A model generated the notes under the pieces. That model saw only the letters and a list, made by a program, of their open reading frames with translations, ran no database searches and was not told where the DNA came from. 64,000 bases of DNA from CG2-30-58-95 sp964618215 (GTDB taxonomy: Bacteria; Chloroflexota; Anaerolineae; Anaerolineales; Villigracilaceae), in contig CAZTZE010000019.1 in the NCBI GenBank assembly GCA_964618215.1, positions 5,659 to 69,658 on the forward strand. Reading direction: 5' to 3'. This document shows, piece by piece, positions 24,917-33,296 of this stretch (its first letter is position 1; the number at the start of each line of letters is the position of its first letter). The position numbers were made by a program, and so were the translations under genes.

Positions 24917-25375
24917 TTACTCCTGAGATAGACAATCCCGGCATAGGCCATGCAGCACCAGCCCGACGTTCTCCACCCGGGCGCGGTTATTCCTCTCGAA
25001 ATCAGCGATGATCGCGCTGGCCGGGGAAGGCTCATCGAACTCGATTATTTGTTTGCAGCGCAGGCACACGAAATGGAAGTGCTCCGTCGTCAAATTAGGA
25101 TCGAAGCGGTCCTGGCGTTCGTTCTCCGAAAAGACGCGCACGGTGATCAGCCCCTCTTTTTGCAGCCAGCGCAACATGCGATAGACAGTAGATAAATTCA
25201 AGTGAGGGGCGACCTCCCTGACCCGCAAGTAGATCTCCTCCGCCGTCGGGTGTCCGGGCAAGGATTCCAGCGTCTCCAGGATCAGTCGTCGCTGCCCGGT
25301 CATGCGGCCCTTCTGGCCCTGCAGTCGCTGGGTCACTTTTTCGGTCAGGTTGGGGTCTTCCTTACTGCAAATCAT
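24917..25375 (-). CDS. fur: Fur-family metalloregulator
   Basis: Winged-helix metal-dependent repressor. DNA-binding part GRMTGQRRLILETLESLPGH, TAEEIYLRVREVAPHLNLSTVYRML; dimer/metal part EHFHFVCLRCKQIIEF (HxHxxCxxC, first structural zinc pair) and HGLCRDCL (second CxxC). ATG at 25375 gives 152 aa. It has no ribosome-binding site, and a promoter (TTGCCT, 18 bp, TATACT) places transcription start at the ATG, so it may be leaderless. Upstream of feoAB on the same strand, so iron control (Fur) is likelier than Zur or PerR, but this is inference. Confidence 0.88.
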   Translation of the reverse strand: MICSKEDPNLTEKVTQRLQGQKGRMTGQRRLILETLESLPGHPTAEEIYLRVREVAPHLNLSTVYRMLRWLQKEGLITVRVFSENERQDRFDPNLTTEHFHFVCLRCKQIIEFDEPSPASAIIADFERNNRARVENVGLVLHGLCRDCLSQE

Positions 25376-25380
25376 TTGCA
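25366..25380. promoter_or_regulatory. Fur-type 7-1-7 operator overlapping the fur start codon
   Basis: TGCAAAT-C-ATTTGCA, a perfect 7-1-7 palindrome of the size bound by Fur-family proteins. It covers the predicted transcription start and the ATG at 25375, just downstream of a -10 TATACT (plus-strand 25383-25388) and a -35 TTGCCT (25407-25412). This position would allow autorepression. Confidence 0.6.
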
Positions 25381-25474
25381 ATAGTATATCGCGAGGGCGC
25401 AAATTCAGGCAAGGCTAAATGTCATCACTTTACCTGAACAAGGTCACGAAGATGAGATAAAATAAAGGCAGACC

Positions 25475-26014
25475 ATGAAACTATTACGAACCCTCTTTCT
25501 CGTCCTGATCTTCGCCGCCTGCCGTCCGCTGCCTGCGCCGATCTCACCGACGCCCACCGAGACACTGACGGATCCCGCCTATCCACCGCAATGCGCTTAT
25601 GTATGGGCACGGCAGGCACTACCCGAACTCTCGGCGCAGGCGCAGCAAGCCTTCGATGAGGCGGGCATGACGGGGGTCACCGCCCGCGCCGGGGCCTACG
25701 GTGAGAACTGCGTGGACGCGCAGGGTAAAGTGGTATCCTTTTCCACGATGGAAACCGATTTTTATGTCATAGCGGAAGTGACTGATCTGACGGATAATGA
25801 AAATCTGGGGAATATCCTGGAAGACTTGCTGATCGTGCTGGATGGATTCCCGCCCGACGAAACCCCCGGCCCGCAACCCGGTTATATTGGGGTAACTTTT
25901 CAGGCCGGAGATGATTTACTCAACCTGTGGTTTTCTGTGACCGCAGGCGAGGAGGCGCGCAAACAGGGGTTACACGGCTCGGCGCTGTTCGACGCGCTTT
26001 ATCGAAAACCTTGA
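25475..26014 (+). CDS. Lipoprotein of unknown function
   Basis: A 179-aa exported protein: signal LLRTLFLVLIFAAC with lipobox, then PAPISPTPTETLTDP linker. The remaining domain has two cysteines (PPQCAYV, GENCVDA) and a mixed alpha/beta pattern. Not recognised. Divergent from fur with about 100 bp between starts, so it may share the fur control region. Confidence 0.7.
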   Translation: MKLLRTLFLVLIFAACRPLPAPISPTPTETLTDPAYPPQCAYVWARQALPELSAQAQQAFDEAGMTGVTARAGAYGENCVDAQGKVVSFSTMETDFYVIAEVTDLTDNENLGNILEDLLIVLDGFPPDETPGPQPGYIGVTFQAGDDLLNLWFSVTAGEEARKQGLHGSALFDALYRKP

Positions 26015-26070
26015 AAGCGGATTAACAATCCGCCCCACGAAAACGAAAGCGGATTAACAATCCGCTCCAC
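26009..26070. repeat. Two REP-like units GCGGATTAACAATCCGC in tandem
   Basis: Two copies of GAAAGCGGATTAACAATCC followed by GCyCCAC, separated by about 8 bp, immediately after the lipoprotein stop. The inverse of the unit at 16484. Could act as a terminator between this gene and the convergent neighbour. Confidence 0.65.
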
Positions 26071-26097
26071 GCCCCACGAGAACCACAGACATGCCAA

Positions 26098-28713
26098 TCA
26101 GACACTTTTGAGCAGTTCTTCGAGTAAAGCCATCTCATCTGACTCGGTCTTGATCTCCCCATCCAACCAGGCGGCGCGGAGACGGCTCAGGGCATCCTGA
26201 TAGATCCGCCCAGGGGGAATGCCGCGCGCGATCAGATCGTGACCGGTCGTCCGCGGCGAGACGCGCCGCCAGTTCGTCATAAAACTATTTAGCGTCTCCC
26301 GGGCTGCGCCGGATGTTCCCAGATAAACGGCATAGATCGCCAATAATTGGGTTTTTTCGAGCCGCTCGAAGACGGCGCTTGGCTTGGCCTTTTGCAAGGC
26401 GGGTAAATCTTTCATCAATTCGCTGGCAGCGATGAGATTGCGCTTGAGCGTCGCAGAGAATCTCAAACGGGAAGAGAGGGCTTCCACTTCGGAGGGATTC
26501 AGGCGTGACAACCAGAGGAGGTAACCCAACGCCAATCGCTGCGAAACAGCCGAGAGGTCCGGCAGGCAGCCCCAGTCTGCCGGGGGAGATTGATCCAGGC
26601 TGGAAGCCAGCGCCCGGCGGATGTCATCATCCCAGGGCAAAGAAGGATGGATTGCCGTCAGCAAGTTCAGCCCAGCCAGGCGCGCCAACATTTGAGCAGC
26701 GCGCTCCTCAGCCAGGATCAGGTTCAACTCGTGGCGGATGCGGTCTCCGCTGAGCTTTTCGAGCAAGTTATGAGCCTCGTCCATCAACTGCAATGTGCGG
26801 GGTTCAATACGGAAGTCGAAACGCTGCTCGAAGCGGACGGCGCGCAACATGCGCGTCGGGTCGTCCACAAAAGAAAGCGAGTGCAAGACACGCACCAGGC
26901 CGTTCTTCAGATCGTTCAGCCCGCCCCAGGCATCGAGCAGTTCACCGTAATGATGACCGTCCAGGCGCAGGGCCAGGGTATTGATCGTAAAATCGCGGCG
27001 ATGCAAGTCGAGCTTGATGCTGCCGCGTTCGACTGTCGGCAGGGCAGTCGGTTGAGCATAGAATTCCATGCGGGCGGAGATGAAGTCCAAGGATGAAGGA
27101 TGAAGGATGAAGGATGAATTCTTTCCGCCTTCCGGTAGGAACCATTTGGCTGTTCCAAAGCGGGTATGACTTGTCAAGCGGCCGCCCAATTTGTCAACCA
27201 GCGCACGCGCCAGCGCAATCGCATCGCCTTCGACCACCAGATCGAAATCCAGGCTGGGCCGTTCGAGCAGCAGGTCGCGGACGAACCCGCCGACAATATA
27301 GAGAGCCATTTTCTGCCTGGCGGCCTGTTCGGCCACGGCGCGGATCAAAGCCAGGTGTTCGGGCGGCAGGGCTTTCTCCAACCGGTCAGCCAGGTGACGG
27401 CGCGGCGTCGGGGTGCGCGGCGGAGCGAGCGTCTTGAGCAGGTCGGTGCGCGTGACGATGCCAATCACCTTGCCCGTTTCCGGTTCGACGATCGGCACCT
27501 GGCCCCAGCCGCTATCCGTCATGCGCGCCTGCAAATGCTGGAGTGAATCATCCGGCCGCACGGTGACTTCGCCGGCCTCCATCAGGCTGGCTGCGGTCAA
27601 ATTTAGTTTATGCGCCAGGGCGCGGTCCACGGCGCGGCGGGTCAACAAGCCAATCACCTTGCCCTCAGCCACCACCGGGAAACCCTCGTAGCCATATTTT
27701 TGCATCAACCTGGCCGCTTCCTGCACCGGCGTTTCCGGCACAAGCAAGCGCGGGCGGCGCGACATGATTTGCGCCACCGTGACCGCCGGCCGGATGTAGC
27801 GCGAGAGAATGGCAAGCAGTTCGTCATGGATGGAAGCGAGGGTAAGCGCGGGAGCGGAGGGAGAGGGGGTTTTTACGAGCGCTGCGGCGGCCCGTTCGTG
27901 CCCGCCGCCGCCAAAATGCGCGGCGACGGCAGATACGTCAATGCCATCCGCTGTCGAGCGCGCCGCCATGCGGATGCCTTCCGAAGTCTTCACCAGCACG
28001 AACAGGGCGTCGGGGTCGAGCAGGTCGCGCAATCTATGCGCCAGCGAGGAAATTTCCTCGTTCATTTCACCGACATCACCGCAGGCAATGACAACACGAT
28101 GACCGTGAATGGGATGGGTTTGTGCATTTGCAGCCAGGCGGTCATAAACGGCGCGCTGTTCGCTCGAGAGCGGCGGATTGAGGAAATTGGTCGCAATGCG
28201 CAAATCCGCGCCCTGTTCGAGCAGGAAGGCGGCCGCGCGTACATCGCGCGGCGTGGTGCCGGCATAGGTCAGCGAGCCGGTATCTTCGTAGATGCCGAGC
28301 AAAAGCAACGTGGCGTGGACATGCGTCAGCGCGCCGTTGCCGGAGGCGCCCAGGGCTTCCACCAGCAACGTGGTGGCTGCACCGACTTCCTCGGCGCGGA
28401 TTTCCCAATCGGCCGGCAATCCCTTGCGCGGCTTGTGATGATCTATCACGCGGATTTTGGTCGCCGCGCCCATGCCTTTGAGCGTGACCAGCGACTGGGT
28501 ATCCACGAGCGTGACCAGCTCAACGGCTCCGGCGGGCAGGTCGCGCGCTTCGATAAAGGGCAGTTCCGTTCCGTAGAGGGTGACAAACGAGCGCACGTTG
28601 CGATTCATGCGGCGCGGCAAAACCGGCAGCGCGCCTACGTCCAACAGGTGCGCGCCGAGCAGCGCGGCCAGGGCGTCGAAATCGGCTTGCTCGTGGGTTA
28701 AGATTAGTTGCAT
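26098..28713 (-). CDS. DHH phosphoesterase-CBS-poly(A) polymerase fusion (tRNA nucleotidyltransferase)
   Basis: An 871-aa three-part protein. Residues 1-310: DHH/DHHA1 phosphoesterase (THEQADFDALAALLGAHLL, LVDTQS, VIDHHKP, FGGGGHERAAAA). Residues 310-440: two CBS repeats (MQKYGYEGFPVVAEGKVIGL, MTDSGWGQVPIVEPETGK). Residues 460-871: class II poly(A) polymerase/CCA transferase (YIVGGFVRDLLLERPSLDFD with GG-x12-DxD, RRDFTINTLALRL, DDPTRMLRAVRFEQRF). The same order is known in other bacteria, where the last part adds A or CCA to tRNA. About residues 531-541 (NSSFILHPSSLDF) come from a GAAGGAT word repeat. Confidence 0.92.
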   Translation of the reverse strand: MQLILTHEQADFDALAALLGAHLLDVGALPVLPRRMNRNVRSFVTLYGTELPFIEARDLPAGAVELVTLVDTQSLVTLKGMGAATKIRVIDHHKPRKGLPADWEIRAEEVGAATTLLVEALGASGNGALTHVHATLLLLGIYEDTGSLTYAGTTPRDVRAAAFLLEQGADLRIATNFLNPPLSSEQRAVYDRLAANAQTHPIHGHRVVIACGDVGEMNEEISSLAHRLRDLLDPDALFVLVKTSEGIRMAARSTADGIDVSAVAAHFGGGGHERAAAALVKTPSPSAPALTLASIHDELLAILSRYIRPAVTVAQIMSRRPRLLVPETPVQEAARLMQKYGYEGFPVVAEGKVIGLLTRRAVDRALAHKLNLTAASLMEAGEVTVRPDDSLQHLQARMTDSGWGQVPIVEPETGKVIGIVTRTDLLKTLAPPRTPTPRRHLADRLEKALPPEHLALIRAVAEQAARQKMALYIVGGFVRDLLLERPSLDFDLVVEGDAIALARALVDKLGGRLTSHTRFGTAKWFLPEGGKNSSFILHPSSLDFISARMEFYAQPTALPTVERGSIKLDLHRRDFTINTLALRLDGHHYGELLDAWGGLNDLKNGLVRVLHSLSFVDDPTRMLRAVRFEQRFDFRIEPRTLQLMDEAHNLLEKLSGDRIRHELNLILAEERAAQMLARLAGLNLLTAIHPSLPWDDDIRRALASSLDQSPPADWGCLPDLSAVSQRLALGYLLWLSRLNPSEVEALSSRLRFSATLKRNLIAASELMKDLPALQKAKPSAVFERLEKTQLLAIYAVYLGTSGAARETLNSFMTNWRRVSPRTTGHDLIARGIPPGRIYQDALSRLRAAWLDGEIKTESDEMALLEELLKSV

Positions 28714-28803
28714 GGGTGAGTAGTTGGTTGGTTAGGTAGTGGATAGTTTTGTAGTTGGCTGGTCTGGCTGTATTGTAGCACATTGGAAAAAAGGGCGTTA
28801 TGC

Positions 28804-28809
28804 TATAAT
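28804..28809 (+). promoter_or_regulatory. -10 element for the serine-hydrolase lipoprotein gene
   Basis: TATAAT with TGC just before it (extended -10 like), 21 bp upstream of the ATG; AAGGAG at 28816-28821 is the ribosome-binding site. Confidence 0.55.
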
Positions 28810-28829
28810 TTTCAAAAGGAGAAGCCGTC

Positions 28830-29855
28830 ATGAAAAAGATCATCATGCTCGCAATAACCATCCTGCTTTTATCAGCCTGCAACCTGCCAGGCCAGGCAAT
28901 TCCCACTGCTGCGCTGCCGCCCATTGGCGGCGCCTGCGGTGACGGCGTCTGCAACGGGCCGGAGAACGCCCAAAACTGTCCGACGGATTGCGGAGGCTCT
29001 CCTGCGCTGCCCGTCACGTCCGCGCCGCCTGCCTCTGCGCCACCCGCAGGCCTTCAGCCAGCCGGGGCAGATAACACCTTCTGGGTGACCAATCCCACAT
29101 CAGAGGCAAAGCTCTATACACAGGTTTTCTACCCGAACGACTGGAACGGAAACGACGCGCTGCCGACCCTCGTCCTGATGCCCGGCGGGATCGCCGAATC
29201 CGACCCGCAAAAGGCTGCCTACCTTGCTAGGCAGGGTTTCCTGGTCATCATTTTTGATGCGGATGGACGCGGTAAAAGCGAAGGGACAGAGGACTACAAC
29301 GGCTACACCACCCAGGATGGCCTGGCGGCGGTGATCAATGCGGCGACCTCCCTGCCCGGCCTGGACACGGCGCGCTACGGACTGGTCTCGTATTCTTACG
29401 GCGTGACTGCCGCGAGCGGCGCGCTGGCGCGTTACCCCGACCTGCCGATAGATTTCTACATTGACTGGGAGGGCCCGGTGGATCGCAATTACACCACCAC
29501 AGGCTGCGGCCAAAACCGCGCCGAGGGCATCCAATGGCAGCCCTGCACCGACAATGCCTGGTGGGCCGAGTGCGAAGCCGTCAATTTCATCGGCAGCGTG
29601 CGCGTGCCGTACCAGCGCGTACAATCGCAGAGCGATCACGTCCAGCCGAACAACAACCACGCCATTGACATCATCAACGCGGCGATGGCAGGCGGCGTGC
29701 CGTGGGTACGATTGAATGAATACGAACCGAACCAGACTTATGATGTCAATAACCCGCCCACCATGCTGAACGATTCTCTGGACAAGCAGGTAGACGCCAT
29801 CATTGCCCGGTATGCGGAGTACATCATTACAGAGTTGCTGCCCGACTTGAAATAA
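28830..29855 (+). CDS. Lipoprotein with alpha/beta-hydrolase domain
   Basis: A 341-aa exported lipoprotein: KKIIMLAITILLLSAC with lipobox, then a cysteine-rich motif GDGVCNGPENAQNCPTDC that resembles EF-hand-like calcium loops of secreted proteins, then a proline linker and a hydrolase domain. Nucleophile region LVSYSYGVTAA (Ser in SYSYG), strand PTLVLMPGGIAES, acidic segment IIFDADGRGKSEG. Dienelactone hydrolase/peptidase S9-like. Substrate unknown. Confidence 0.75.
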   Translation: MKKIIMLAITILLLSACNLPGQAIPTAALPPIGGACGDGVCNGPENAQNCPTDCGGSPALPVTSAPPASAPPAGLQPAGADNTFWVTNPTSEAKLYTQVFYPNDWNGNDALPTLVLMPGGIAESDPQKAAYLARQGFLVIIFDADGRGKSEGTEDYNGYTTQDGLAAVINAATSLPGLDTARYGLVSYSYGVTAASGALARYPDLPIDFYIDWEGPVDRNYTTTGCGQNRAEGIQWQPCTDNAWWAECEAVNFIGSVRVPYQRVQSQSDHVQPNNNHAIDIINAAMAGGVPWVRLNEYEPNQTYDVNNPPTMLNDSLDKQVDAIIARYAEYIITELLPDLK

Positions 29856-29937
29856 GGGCAGCGACGATTGGCAGGCATACGGCACCGGCAAAACAAAGAG
29901 CCGAAAAAATCGAATTTCGAAAGGTAAAAAAATCAAG

Positions 29938-29943
29938 TATAAT
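29938..29943 (+). promoter_or_regulatory. -10 element of the leader RNA
   Basis: Perfect TATAAT, followed 7 nt later by ATGATG at 29951. The -35 position (TTTCGA at 29915-29920) is weak. Confidence 0.5.
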
Positions 29944-29949
29944 AGCCGC

Positions 29950-30058
29950 CATGATGCTGAACCCGCTCCCATCCCCGCGCAAGTGTCACCCTGCCAGGTC
30001 TGGATAGGTTCGGTTCGTCACGCCCACAAGCGGCTCCCAGACCTGAGGAGCCGTTTTT
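29950..30058 (+). ncRNA. Putative short leader or small RNA with intrinsic terminator
   Basis: A promoter and a terminator delimit a transcript of about 109 nt. The terminator is CGGCTCC-(9 nt)-GGAGCCG followed by TTTTTG (30031-30058). CAGGTCTGG at 29995-30003 can pair with CCAGACCTG at 30037-30045, which covers the terminator loop, so an alternative fold exists. An 18-codon frame (29951-30007, MMLNPLPSPRKCHPARSG) begins at the predicted 5' end and stops inside the first pairing arm, an attenuator-like layout. It does not match a riboswitch class I know. It precedes the MazG-like gene. Confidence 0.4.
30031..30058 (+). terminator. Intrinsic terminator of the leader RNA
   Basis: Seven-bp G/C-rich stem CGGCTCC/GGAGCCG with a 9-nt loop, then five T. 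Confidence 0.75.
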
Positions 30059-30119
30059 GTTTGATTGCAGATTGCGGATCGCGTATCGCGGATTGACGTT
30101 GGACGGTGGATGGTGGTTG

Positions 30120-30461
30120 ATGGATTTGAAGGAATTAACTGAGGCAATGCACGATTTTGTCCGCGCGAAGGGCTGGTATAAGAAAGATAGCCAGCGCCCG
30201 CAAATGCCGCGCAACCTGGCGATCTCGCTCTCGCTGGAATCCGCTGAAATCCTGGAGCATTTCCAGTGGCATGACGAGACTAAAGACAAGGACGAACTCG
30301 CGGGTGAACTGGCGGATGTGGCTTTATACCTGCTGCAACTGGCCTCCGTCTCCGGAATTGACCTGGAGCAGGCGGTTTTGAGGAAATTGGAAACCAACGC
30401 CTCCCGCCAATGGGATAAAGACTCGTCAAACGTTGAAAGTCGAAAGTCAGGCGACGTTTGA
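30120..30461 (+). CDS. MazG-like nucleotide pyrophosphohydrolase
   Basis: All-alpha NTP pyrophosphatase of about 113 aa. Metal-binding motif ESAEILEHFQW (ExxE) and ELADVALYLLQLA (ExxD) with the KDKDELAGE helix between them. Cleaves (d)NTPs to monophosphates; house-cleaning role inferred. ATG at 30120 begins MDLKELTEAMHDFV; upstream codons come from word-like repeats (gattgcggatcgc). The final NVESRKSGDV is encoded by another word repeat. Located 33 bp before the LOG gene. Confidence 0.88.
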   Translation: MDLKELTEAMHDFVRAKGWYKKDSQRPQMPRNLAISLSLESAEILEHFQWHDETKDKDELAGELADVALYLLQLASVSGIDLEQAVLRKLETNASRQWDKDSSNVESRKSGDV

Positions 30462-30493
30462 CCTTCGACCTTTGACATAACTGGAACTAAACC

Positions 30494-31030
30494 ATGAATG
30501 TAACCGTTTTTGGCGGCTCTCAACCCCAACCCGGCTCCCCCGCTTATGCAGAGGCTTACGAACTCGGCAAGATGCTGGCTGAGGCCGGTCACACCGTGCT
30601 GACCGGCGGCTACATCGGCACGATGGAGGCCGTCAGCCGCGGGGCGAGCGAGGCCGGCGGACACGTCATCGGCGTGACCTGCGCCGAGATCGAGCGCTGG
30701 CGTTCGGTGAGGGCCAACGGCTGGGTGAAAGAGGAATGGCGCAGGGAAACGCTGATGGAACGGCTGCAGGTCCTCGTCGAGGGTTGTGACGCGGCCATCG
30801 CCCTGCCCGGCGGTCCCGGCACGCTGACCGAGATCGCGCTGACGTGGAATCTGATGATTGTCCACTCTATGCCGCCCAAACCGCTGATTTTAACGGGCGC
30901 AGGCTGGAGGTCCGTTTTCGACCGCTTTTTCGACGAGTTCCACAGCTACATGCCGGTCAACCAGCGCGACCTGATCCTGTTTGCGGCGGACGTAGAATCA
31001 GCAGTAAACATGCTCATCAACAACGACTGA
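30494..31030 (+). CDS. LOG-family Rossmann protein (lysine decarboxylase-like)
   Basis: A 178-aa nucleotide-binding protein with N-terminal VTVFGGSQPQPGSPAY, GGYIGTMEAVSRGA and the LOG signature LPGGPGTLTEI (PGGxGTxxE). LOG proteins release free cytokinin-type bases or other nucleobases by phosphoribohydrolysis; the bacterial role here is unknown. Precedes the prolyl-tRNA synthetase gene by 65 bp. Confidence 0.88.
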   Translation: MNVTVFGGSQPQPGSPAYAEAYELGKMLAEAGHTVLTGGYIGTMEAVSRGASEAGGHVIGVTCAEIERWRSVRANGWVKEEWRRETLMERLQVLVEGCDAAIALPGGPGTLTEIALTWNLMIVHSMPPKPLILTGAGWRSVFDRFFDEFHSYMPVNQRDLILFAADVESAVNMLINND

Positions 31031-31095
31031 CCCTAAGGGTGCTTCGCGAAGTCGTTACTACTCTCCGTTCTCTATTCTCTTCTCTCGAGGTTCTT

Positions 31096-32550
31096 ATGTC
31101 CGACGAAAAACTCACCCCCCGCAATATTGACTTTTCCGAATGGTACAACACGCTGGTGTTGAAAGCCGAACTGGCCGACTACGCCCCGGTGCGCGGCTGC
31201 ATGGTCGTGCGCCCCTACGGTTGGGCGCTGTGGGAGAACATCCAGCAGGCGCTCGACCGGCGCTTCAAGGAGACCGGCCACGTCAACGCCGCCTTCCCGT
31301 TGTTGATCCCCATGTCGTTCCTCGAAAAGGAGAAGGCGCACGTGGAGGGCTTCTCGCCCGAACTGGCCGTGGTAACCATCGGCGGCGGCGAGAAACTGGA
31401 AGAGCCGCTGGTGGTGCGCCCGACGTCCGAGACGGTCATCGGCCACATGTACTCGAAATGGATCCAGTCCTACCGCGATCTGCCGGTGCTAATTAACCAG
31501 TGGGGCAACGTCGTCCGCTGGGAACTGCGCACCAAACTCTTCCTGCGCACGCTGGAGTTTTACTGGCAGGAAGGCCACACCGCCCACGCCAGCGAGCAGG
31601 AAGCGCGCGAGGAAACCCTGCGCATGTTGGATGTCTATGCCGACTTCGCCATCAACGAGGGCGCGGTGCCGGTGGTGAGGGGCGTCAAATCCGAGAGCGA
31701 GAAATTCGCCGGCGCGGTGCAGTCGCTCTCCATCGAAGCCATGATGGGCGACACGCGCGCCCTGCAATCCGGCACCTCGCACTTCCTCGGCCAGAACTTC
31801 GCCAAAGCCTTCGAGATCCAATACCTCGATCAGAGCAACACCTTGCAGCACTGCTGGACAACTTCATGGGGACTCTCGACTCGTTTCATCGGCGCCATCA
31901 TCATGACCCACGGCGACGACCAGGGCCTGATCCTGCCGCCCAGGCTGGCGCCCATCCAGATTGTGCTAGTGCCCATCTACAAGAACGACGCCGAGCGCAG
32001 CGCCGTGATGCCGGTCTTCGAGCGGATCAAGGCCGAGCTGGCCGCGTTTCGCGTCAAGGTGGACGACCGGACGGAGGTCACACCCGGCTTCAAGTTCAAC
32101 GATTGGGAGATGCGCGGTGTCCCGCTGCGCATCGAGATTGGCCCGAAGGATGTGGAAAAAGGGACAGTCGCCCTGGCACGGCGCGACCGCCCCGGTAGGG
32201 ACCCCCAAAAACCTGGGGCAGGAGGGAAATCCTTCGTACCCCAAGCGGGGCTGGCCGCGGCAGTCGCGGACTTGCTGGCAGACATCCAAAAGTCCCTGCT
32301 GGCGCGCGCCACCGCCTTCCGCGATAGCCACATTTTTGACCCGAAGGATTACGCCGAACTGACGCAAGTCGTCCAGAATGGCTGGGGGTACTCATACTGG
32401 TGTGAGTCCGCCGAATGCGAGGCGAAGGTCAAGGAAGACACCAAAGCCACCACCCGCTGTATGCCCATCGACCAGGAAGAGAGCAAGGGTAAGTGCATCG
32501 TGTGCGGGAAGGATGCGAAGCGGAAAGTGTACTTCGCGCGTGCGTATTGA
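31096..32550 (+). CDS. proS: Prolyl-tRNA synthetase, archaeal/eukaryal-type (type 3)
   Basis: Charges tRNA-Pro. 484 aa; lacks the inserted editing domain and has the type-3 C-terminal zinc-like domain (CESAECEAK, CIVCGKDAKRKVYFARAY) ending in tyrosine, the hallmark of this class. Motif 2 LFLRTLEFYWQEGHTAH, motif 3 GLSTRFIGAIIMTHGDD. ATG at 31096 is the family start (FSEWYNTLVLKAEL follows). Around 32190-32235 a repeat-like GC stretch codes for PGRDPQKPGAGGK, an apparent loop insertion in RRD...SFVP. A second, bacterial-type proS lies 0.75 kb downstream. Confidence 0.93.
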   Translation: MSDEKLTPRNIDFSEWYNTLVLKAELADYAPVRGCMVVRPYGWALWENIQQALDRRFKETGHVNAAFPLLIPMSFLEKEKAHVEGFSPELAVVTIGGGEKLEEPLVVRPTSETVIGHMYSKWIQSYRDLPVLINQWGNVVRWELRTKLFLRTLEFYWQEGHTAHASEQEAREETLRMLDVYADFAINEGAVPVVRGVKSESEKFAGAVQSLSIEAMMGDTRALQSGTSHFLGQNFAKAFEIQYLDQSNTLQHCWTTSWGLSTRFIGAIIMTHGDDQGLILPPRLAPIQIVLVPIYKNDAERSAVMPVFERIKAELAAFRVKVDDRTEVTPGFKFNDWEMRGVPLRIEIGPKDVEKGTVALARRDRPGRDPQKPGAGGKSFVPQAGLAAAVADLLADIQKSLLARATAFRDSHIFDPKDYAELTQVVQNGWGYSYWCESAECEAKVKEDTKATTRCMPIDQEESKGKCIVCGKDAKRKVYFARAY

Positions 32551-32602
32551 TTTTGCAGGGGAGAGACATGTCTCGCCCCTACTCATTCGGGGAGGAACTC
32601 CC

Positions 32603-32730
32603 ATGAAAATGTCTCAACTCTTCGGCCAAACCCTGCGCGACGCTCCGACCGACACTTCGACTTCGCTCAGTACAGGGACAGAGGTCTCCCGCCACCAATT
32701 GCTCATGCGGATTCATCCGTCCGCTCGGGG
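32603..32730 (+). pseudogene. Duplicated 5' fragment of the bacterial-type proS
   Basis: The frame MKMSQLFGQTLRDAP closely copies the first 15 residues of the gene at 33297 (MKLSQLFGQTLRDAP); similarity continues to HQLLMR and GGGG-type GC words, then ends. A precise 24-bp insert of the TTCGACTTCGCTCAGTACAGG type occupies 32654-32677. The fragment stops where the toxin-antitoxin pair begins, so the pair appears to have entered proS with duplication of about 110 bp. Confidence 0.75.
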
Positions 32731-32739
32731 CGGGCAGTG

Positions 32740-32745
32740 TATAAT
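32740..32745 (+). promoter_or_regulatory. -10 element of the antitoxin-toxin pair
   Basis: TATAAT 18 bp before the antitoxin ATG, with GAGGTGA (32754-32760) as ribosome-binding site. It lies inside the 3' flank of the proS fragment. Confidence 0.5.
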
Positions 32746-32763
32746 TGCACCGCGAGGTGAAAG

Positions 32764-32976
32764 ATGACAGTCGCAGAAATTCTTAAGTCCGTCAAATTCG
32801 TGGTCAATCCGAACGGCCAGCAATCGGCCGTGATGGTGGATATGAACCTTTGGGAACAGATTCTAACCGTACTGGAAGACGCCGAAGACGCCGATGAGAT
32901 GAAGCAGACACGCGCCATCAAAGAGGATAAGATTCCCTGGAATCTTGCAAAGAAGGAATTGAAGTTGGGGGAATAG
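32764..32976 (+). CDS. Antitoxin, RelB/Phd-like
   Basis: A 70-aa protein; N-terminal beta-alpha part (VKFVVNPNGQQSAVMVDM, LWEQILTVLEDAED) and a charged C-terminal tail (RAIKEDKIPWNLAKKELKL) expected to wrap the toxin. It precedes the RelE-type gene by 1 bp. The family is judged from pairing and layout. Confidence 0.75.
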   Translation: MTVAEILKSVKFVVNPNGQQSAVMVDMNLWEQILTVLEDAEDADEMKQTRAIKEDKIPWNLAKKELKLGE

Positions 32977-32977
32977 C

Positions 32978-33229
32978 ATGTATCAGATTGAACTGCGCCG
33001 TGCCGCTTATAAGGATTTGAAAAACATTCCTGCTGATTATGCCCGCCTGATTACCAAACATATTGACTCGCTCGAATTAAACCCGCGTCCGCCCGACTCA
33101 AAAAAGCTCAAAGGCGATGCGGGCTATTCATTGCGGATCGGGACGTACCGCGTACTATATGATATTGACGATAAAATGCAGAGTGTGACGATTTGCCGCA
33201 TCAAACATCGCCGGGAGGCGTATCGGTAA
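32978..33229 (+). CDS. RelE/ParE-superfamily toxin
   Basis: An 83-aa protein with the RelE pattern: IELRRAAYKDLKNIPADYA, PRPPDSKKLKGD, YSLRIGTYRVLYDID and C-terminal TICRIKHRREAYR (basic active-site residues). Expected to be a ribosome-dependent mRNA interferase. Confidence 0.88.
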   Translation: MYQIELRRAAYKDLKNIPADYARLITKHIDSLELNPRPPDSKKLKGDAGYSLRIGTYRVLYDIDDKMQSVTICRIKHRREAYR

Positions 33230-33296
33230 CGGTTTCCTTTACGGGGGCATTGACGCCTGCGCCTCCTTACATCCTACCTTGCCCTGGAGACTTTCA

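Noticed and set aside
27610..28701. 363-codon plus-strand frame
   Set aside because: Antisense to the DHH-CBS-poly(A) polymerase gene, with no recognisable domain.
29950..30058. SRP (4.5S) RNA
   Set aside because: CAGGTCTGGATAGG resembles the SRP loop only superficially; the conserved GGAAGGAAGCAGC loop is absent.
30844..31095. N-terminal extension of the first proS
   Set aside because: The frame is open but overlaps the LOG gene and does not resemble the family; ATG at 31096 gives the normal start.
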